Of a stretch of DNA of 64,000 bases, positions 61,458 to 64,000 are shown piece after piece; position 1 is the first letter of the stretch; every line of letters begins with the position of its first letter. The DNA lies in NCBI RefSeq assembly GCF_900143645.1, contig NZ_FRFD01000003.1, forward strand, positions 248,001 to 312,000. Direction: 5' to 3'. The DNA comes from Anaerocolumna xylanovorans DSM 12503. Its GTDB lineage: Bacteria > Bacillota > Clostridia > Lachnospirales > Lachnospiraceae. The position numbers were made by a program, and so were the translations under genes. Below the pieces are notes generated by a model that searched no databases, had not been told where the DNA came from, and was given only the letters and a program-made list of their open reading frames with translations.

Positions 61458-62357
61458 ATGTTTACAAGCAGATTCGGGATTGAGATTGAGTTTACAGGCA
61501 TTACAAGAAACGACGCGGCCAAGGTTGCAGCCGACTTCCTAAACGGAACGGTTACACACACCGGCGATTATTACGATACCAAGAAGGTAACGGCCCCGGA
61601 CGGACGGGTTTGGAAGTTTATGAGTGACGGCAGCATCTCCTGCCAAAAGAAACAAGGCCGCCAGAAGGTAGCTGCCACCCGCGATTATAGCGTTGAGCTG
61701 GTAAGCCCCATATTAACCTACCGCGGGGACATTGAAATACTTCAGGAATTGGTCAGACAGCTTCGTCACGCTGGCGGATTTGCAAACAACTCCTGCGGAA
61801 TTCACATACACCTTAACGGCTCGGATCATTCACCGAGGAGCATAAGGAACTTCATGAACATCATCGCCAGTAAGAATGACCTTTTTTACAAGGCTTTGCA
61901 GATAGCACCTGAACGAATGAGTTACTGCAAAAAGATGGATAGCCTCCTGGTCGAGAAAATAAACCGACGCAAACCGAAAACGATGGAAGCCATAGAGAGC
62001 CTTTGGTACGAGGGCTACAGCGAAAGCACCAGCCGCCACTACCATTCAAGCCGATACCATTTTCTTAACCTGCACAGCTTTTTCACCGGCAATCATACGG
62101 TCGAGCTTCGAGGCTTCAACAGCGAGCTACACGCAGGTAAGGTAAGAAGCTACATTGTTCTCGCCCTTGCTCTCAACCACCAGGCACTCACACAGAAATG
62201 CGCCTCGGCAAAGAAACCGCAAGCTGAAAATGAAAAGTTCGCAATGCGGACCTACCTAAACCGCATCGGTTTCATCGGCGAGGAATTCGCAAACTGCCGG
62301 GAGCACTTGACCGCTCACTTAGACGGCTCGGCGGCTTGGCGATTTCGGGCAGCCTGA
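61458..62357 (+). CDS. Putative amidoligase
   Basis: This 299-residue protein is of the COOH-NH2 ligase (ATP-grasp-independent, glutamine-synthetase-like) amidoligase group. FGIEIEFTGITRNDAAKVA has the metal-binding Glu residues, and SCGIHIHLNGSDHSPRSI a conserved His pair. NHTVELRGFNSELHAGKV matches the C-terminal block. CAGGAGGAAA precedes ATG 61458. It is followed by a gamma-glutamylcyclotransferase, the known phage pairing that would add and remove amino-acid or peptide tags. Confidence 0.88.
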   Translation: MFTSRFGIEIEFTGITRNDAAKVAADFLNGTVTHTGDYYDTKKVTAPDGRVWKFMSDGSISCQKKQGRQKVAATRDYSVELVSPILTYRGDIEILQELVRQLRHAGGFANNSCGIHIHLNGSDHSPRSIRNFMNIIASKNDLFYKALQIAPERMSYCKKMDSLLVEKINRRKPKTMEAIESLWYEGYSESTSRHYHSSRYHFLNLHSFFTGNHTVELRGFNSELHAGKVRSYIVLALALNHQALTQKCASAKKPQAENEKFAMRTYLNRIGFIGEEFANCREHLTAHLDGSAAWRFRAA

Positions 62358-62392
62358 ACGGTTGCCCCGCAAAAATAAGGAGGACAAAGACA

Positions 62393-62842
62393 ATGAATAA
62401 AACATTCTATCTCGCCTATGGCTCAAATCTTAACCTTGAGCAAATGGCGCACCGTTGCCCCACAGCAAAACCTGTCGGGCCGGTAGTTTTGAAGGACTAC
62501 CAGTTATTGTTTCGAGGGGCACACGGCGGCTCTGTGGCGACCGTGGAACCTTTTAAAGGCAAGATAGTCCCATGCTTGCTGTGGGAGATTACCCCGGCTG
62601 ACGAAGCGGCACTCGATCGCTACGAGGGTTTTCCGTTCCTCTACCGAAAGGAAACAGTCAAAGTCAAACTTGGCAAAAAGAACGTAGAAACTATGGTTTA
62701 CATCATGAATGAAGGTCGACCACTCGGCACTCCAAGCTGCTATTATTACAGCGTTATCTTAGATGGCTACAAGACTGCAGACTTCGATATCGGTATTCTA
62801 AAACAGGCTGTCGAGGATTCTAAGGAGGTCGAAAATGGATAA
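62393..62842 (+). CDS. Gamma-glutamylcyclotransferase-like protein
   Basis: This is a 149-residue protein. FYLAYGSNLNLEQMAHRCPT is the family's glycine-loop signature, and LDRYEGFPFLYRKETV carries the catalytic-type Glu. AAGGAGGAC precedes ATG 62393; an earlier in-frame start overlaps the amidoligase. It lies 35 bases after the amidoligase gene and overlaps the next gene by 8 bases. Confidence 0.9.
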   Translation: MNKTFYLAYGSNLNLEQMAHRCPTAKPVGPVVLKDYQLLFRGAHGGSVATVEPFKGKIVPCLLWEITPADEAALDRYEGFPFLYRKETVKVKLGKKNVETMVYIMNEGRPLGTPSCYYYSVILDGYKTADFDIGILKQAVEDSKEVENG

Positions 62843-63014
62843 GAAGATAAAGGAACAGATTCTCGCCATCCGCGCAACAGGTGAAACGAACATGTTTGAT
62901 GTGCCGAAAGTGAAGGAGATCGCTATGAGAGAGGGATACGCTGAGTTGCTTGTTTATCTCGCGGATAACACTGGTGCATATGCCCGTTTTATTCTGACTG
63001 GCGAAGAGAAATAA
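62835..63014 (+). CDS. DUF5049-like small phage protein
   Basis: This 59-residue protein begins MDKKIKEQILAIRATGETNM and continues MFDVPKVKEIAMREGYAELL. The pattern matches the small DUF5049 phage proteins found near terminases. TAAGGAGG lies 7-8 bases before ATG 62835, and the start overlaps the preceding stop. It is too short for most automatic tracks but very convincing by site and context. Confidence 0.78.
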   Translation: MDKKIKEQILAIRATGETNMFDVPKVKEIAMREGYAELLVYLADNTGAYARFILTGEEK

Positions 63015-63085
63015 ATACTAAACACAGAGAACAGTGCCTAAAACGGCTCTGTTTCTCGTACAGAAAGATTTAGAAGGCTTGCTTA

Positions 63086-64000
63086 ATGCAGGTCTATTTT
63101 TATGCTCGGAAGGAGGCGGCGGATATACGAAAACTCAAGAAATACACACCAACCCGGTTTAAGTCGGCTGATTCGATCTATGATAAATCCTCCGCCGATT
63201 ATGCCGTTGCTTTTATCGAAGCCCTCTCACATACCAAAGGCACGTGGGCGGGAAAGCCTTTTGAACTGATCGATTGGCAGGAAAGGATAATTCGTGATGT
63301 ATTCGGAACTCTGAAGCCGAACGGCTACCGGCAGTTCAACACAGCTTATGTAGAAATACCGAAGAAGATGGGAAAAAGTGAGCTAGCGGCGGCTGTTGCC
63401 CTGTTGCTCACCTGCGGAGATAATGAGGAACGCGCTGAGGTTTACGGATGCGCTGCTGACCGCAACCAGGCATCCATTGTTTTTAACGTGGCAGCAGATA
63501 TGGTGCGAATGTGTTCGGCTCTGTCCAAACGAGTGAAAATTCTCGACTCTATGAAGCGGCTCATCTATCAGCCGACAGGCAGTATTTATCAGGTGCTTTC
63601 AGCTGATGTTGGAAACAAGCATGGCTTTAACACCCATGGTGTGGTGTTTGACGAGCTTCATACCCAGCCAAACAGAAAATTGTACGACGTTATGACCAAG
63701 GGCAGTGGTGATGCAAGAATGCAGCCGCTGTATTTCCTTATAACTACTGCTGGCGACAACCAGAACAGTATCTGCTGGGAGGTACACCAGAAGGCCCTTG
63801 ATATTATAAATGGCAGAAAAAATGATCCCACCTTTTATCCCGTTATATATGGGGCCGATCCTGAAGATGACTGGACAGATCCAAAAGTGTGGAAGAAAGC
63901 AAATCCATCTTTGGGAATCACCGTCAGCATGGATAAGGTTAAAGCAGCATTTGAATCAGCAAGGCAAAACCCGGCTGAAGAGAACAGCTTCCGACAGCTT
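63086..64000 (+). CDS. terL: Phage terminase large subunit (start only, cut by window end)
   Basis: The frame runs off the window with 305 residues visible. It is the ATPase-nuclease that packages phage DNA. The ATPase half has EIPKKMGKSELAAAVALLL (Walker A, near residue 91) and GVVFDELHTQP (Walker B, near 186), with LITTAGDNQNSICW downstream. The start at ATG 63086 has only a weak site; a better AAGGAGG lies about 25 bases later but is followed by no ATG. The small subunit, about 4.2 kb upstream, is its partner. Confidence 0.9.
   Translation, partial: MQVYFYARKEAADIRKLKKYTPTRFKSADSIYDKSSADYAVAFIEALSHTKGTWAGKPFELIDWQERIIRDVFGTLKPNGYRQFNTAYVEIPKKMGKSELAAAVALLLTCGDNEERAEVYGCAADRNQASIVFNVAADMVRMCSALSKRVKILDSMKRLIYQPTGSIYQVLSADVGNKHGFNTHGVVFDELHTQPNRKLYDVMTKGSGDARMQPLYFLITTAGDNQNSICWEVHQKALDIINGRKNDPTFYPVIYGADPEDDWTDPKVWKKANPSLGITVSMDKVKAAFESARQNPAEENSFRQL

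Overview
The window looks like a low-to-mid GC Firmicute of class Clostridia, most likely a Lachnospiraceae member. This is inferred from a T-box leader on serS, strong AGGAGG-type ribosome binding sites, a small acidic protein of a Lachnospiraceae-type family, and a GH87-like secreted glucanase. No rRNA or tRNA gene was recognised.

Bases 1 to about 31,970 are ordinary chromosome. In order they hold: the end of a GH36 alpha-galactosidase; a LacI-family regulator with a perfect CG-centred operator; a large secreted GH87-like beta-helix glycosidase behind a second such palindrome; a LigB-type dioxygenase; an HTH-only AraC protein coupled to a ClpP; a DMT permease with a histidine-rich tail; LysR and YfcE-type genes; aspartokinase; a second DMT permease; serS with a T-box; an XRE regulator followed by two ABC half-exporters; hflX; mntP behind a manganese (yybP-ykoY) riboswitch; a Na/Pi-type transporter; a DtxR/MntR regulator with a matching operator; threonine aldolase; a SagB-type nitroreductase; DUF503 and GNAT genes; a GH3 lipoprotein; and the 23S rRNA uracil methyltransferase rlmD.

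From the 3' end of rlmD the content changes to a mobile element that runs off the right edge. It begins with a sigma-like mobile-element gene on the minus strand and a NACHT (STAND) NTPase. Next comes a complete BREX type 3-like operon: a small HTH protein, BrxF, BrxC, a Zn-ribbon methylase (PglXI), an SNF2 helicase (BrxHII), PglZ and a BrxA-like protein. These genes overlap or nearly abut, and a palindrome lies at the operon promoter.

Convergent with the BREX operon is a phage replication module on the minus strand: family A DNA polymerase, a small membrane protein, DUF2815, a DUF2800 nuclease and two small genes. A divergent control region carrying three copies of a 10-13 base repeat separates it from a plus-strand phage operon: nucleotide-metabolism-like DUF4406, primase-helicase, VRR-NUC, SNF2 helicase, DUF1492, HNH, small terminase, ParB-methyltransferase, DUF4314, amidoligase, gamma-glutamylcyclotransferase, DUF5049 and the start of the large terminase. 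The simplest reading is a prophage, or a phage-derived element, inserted at the rlmD 3' end and carrying BREX plus NACHT as anti-phage cargo. No integrase is visible, so the outer limits are unproven.
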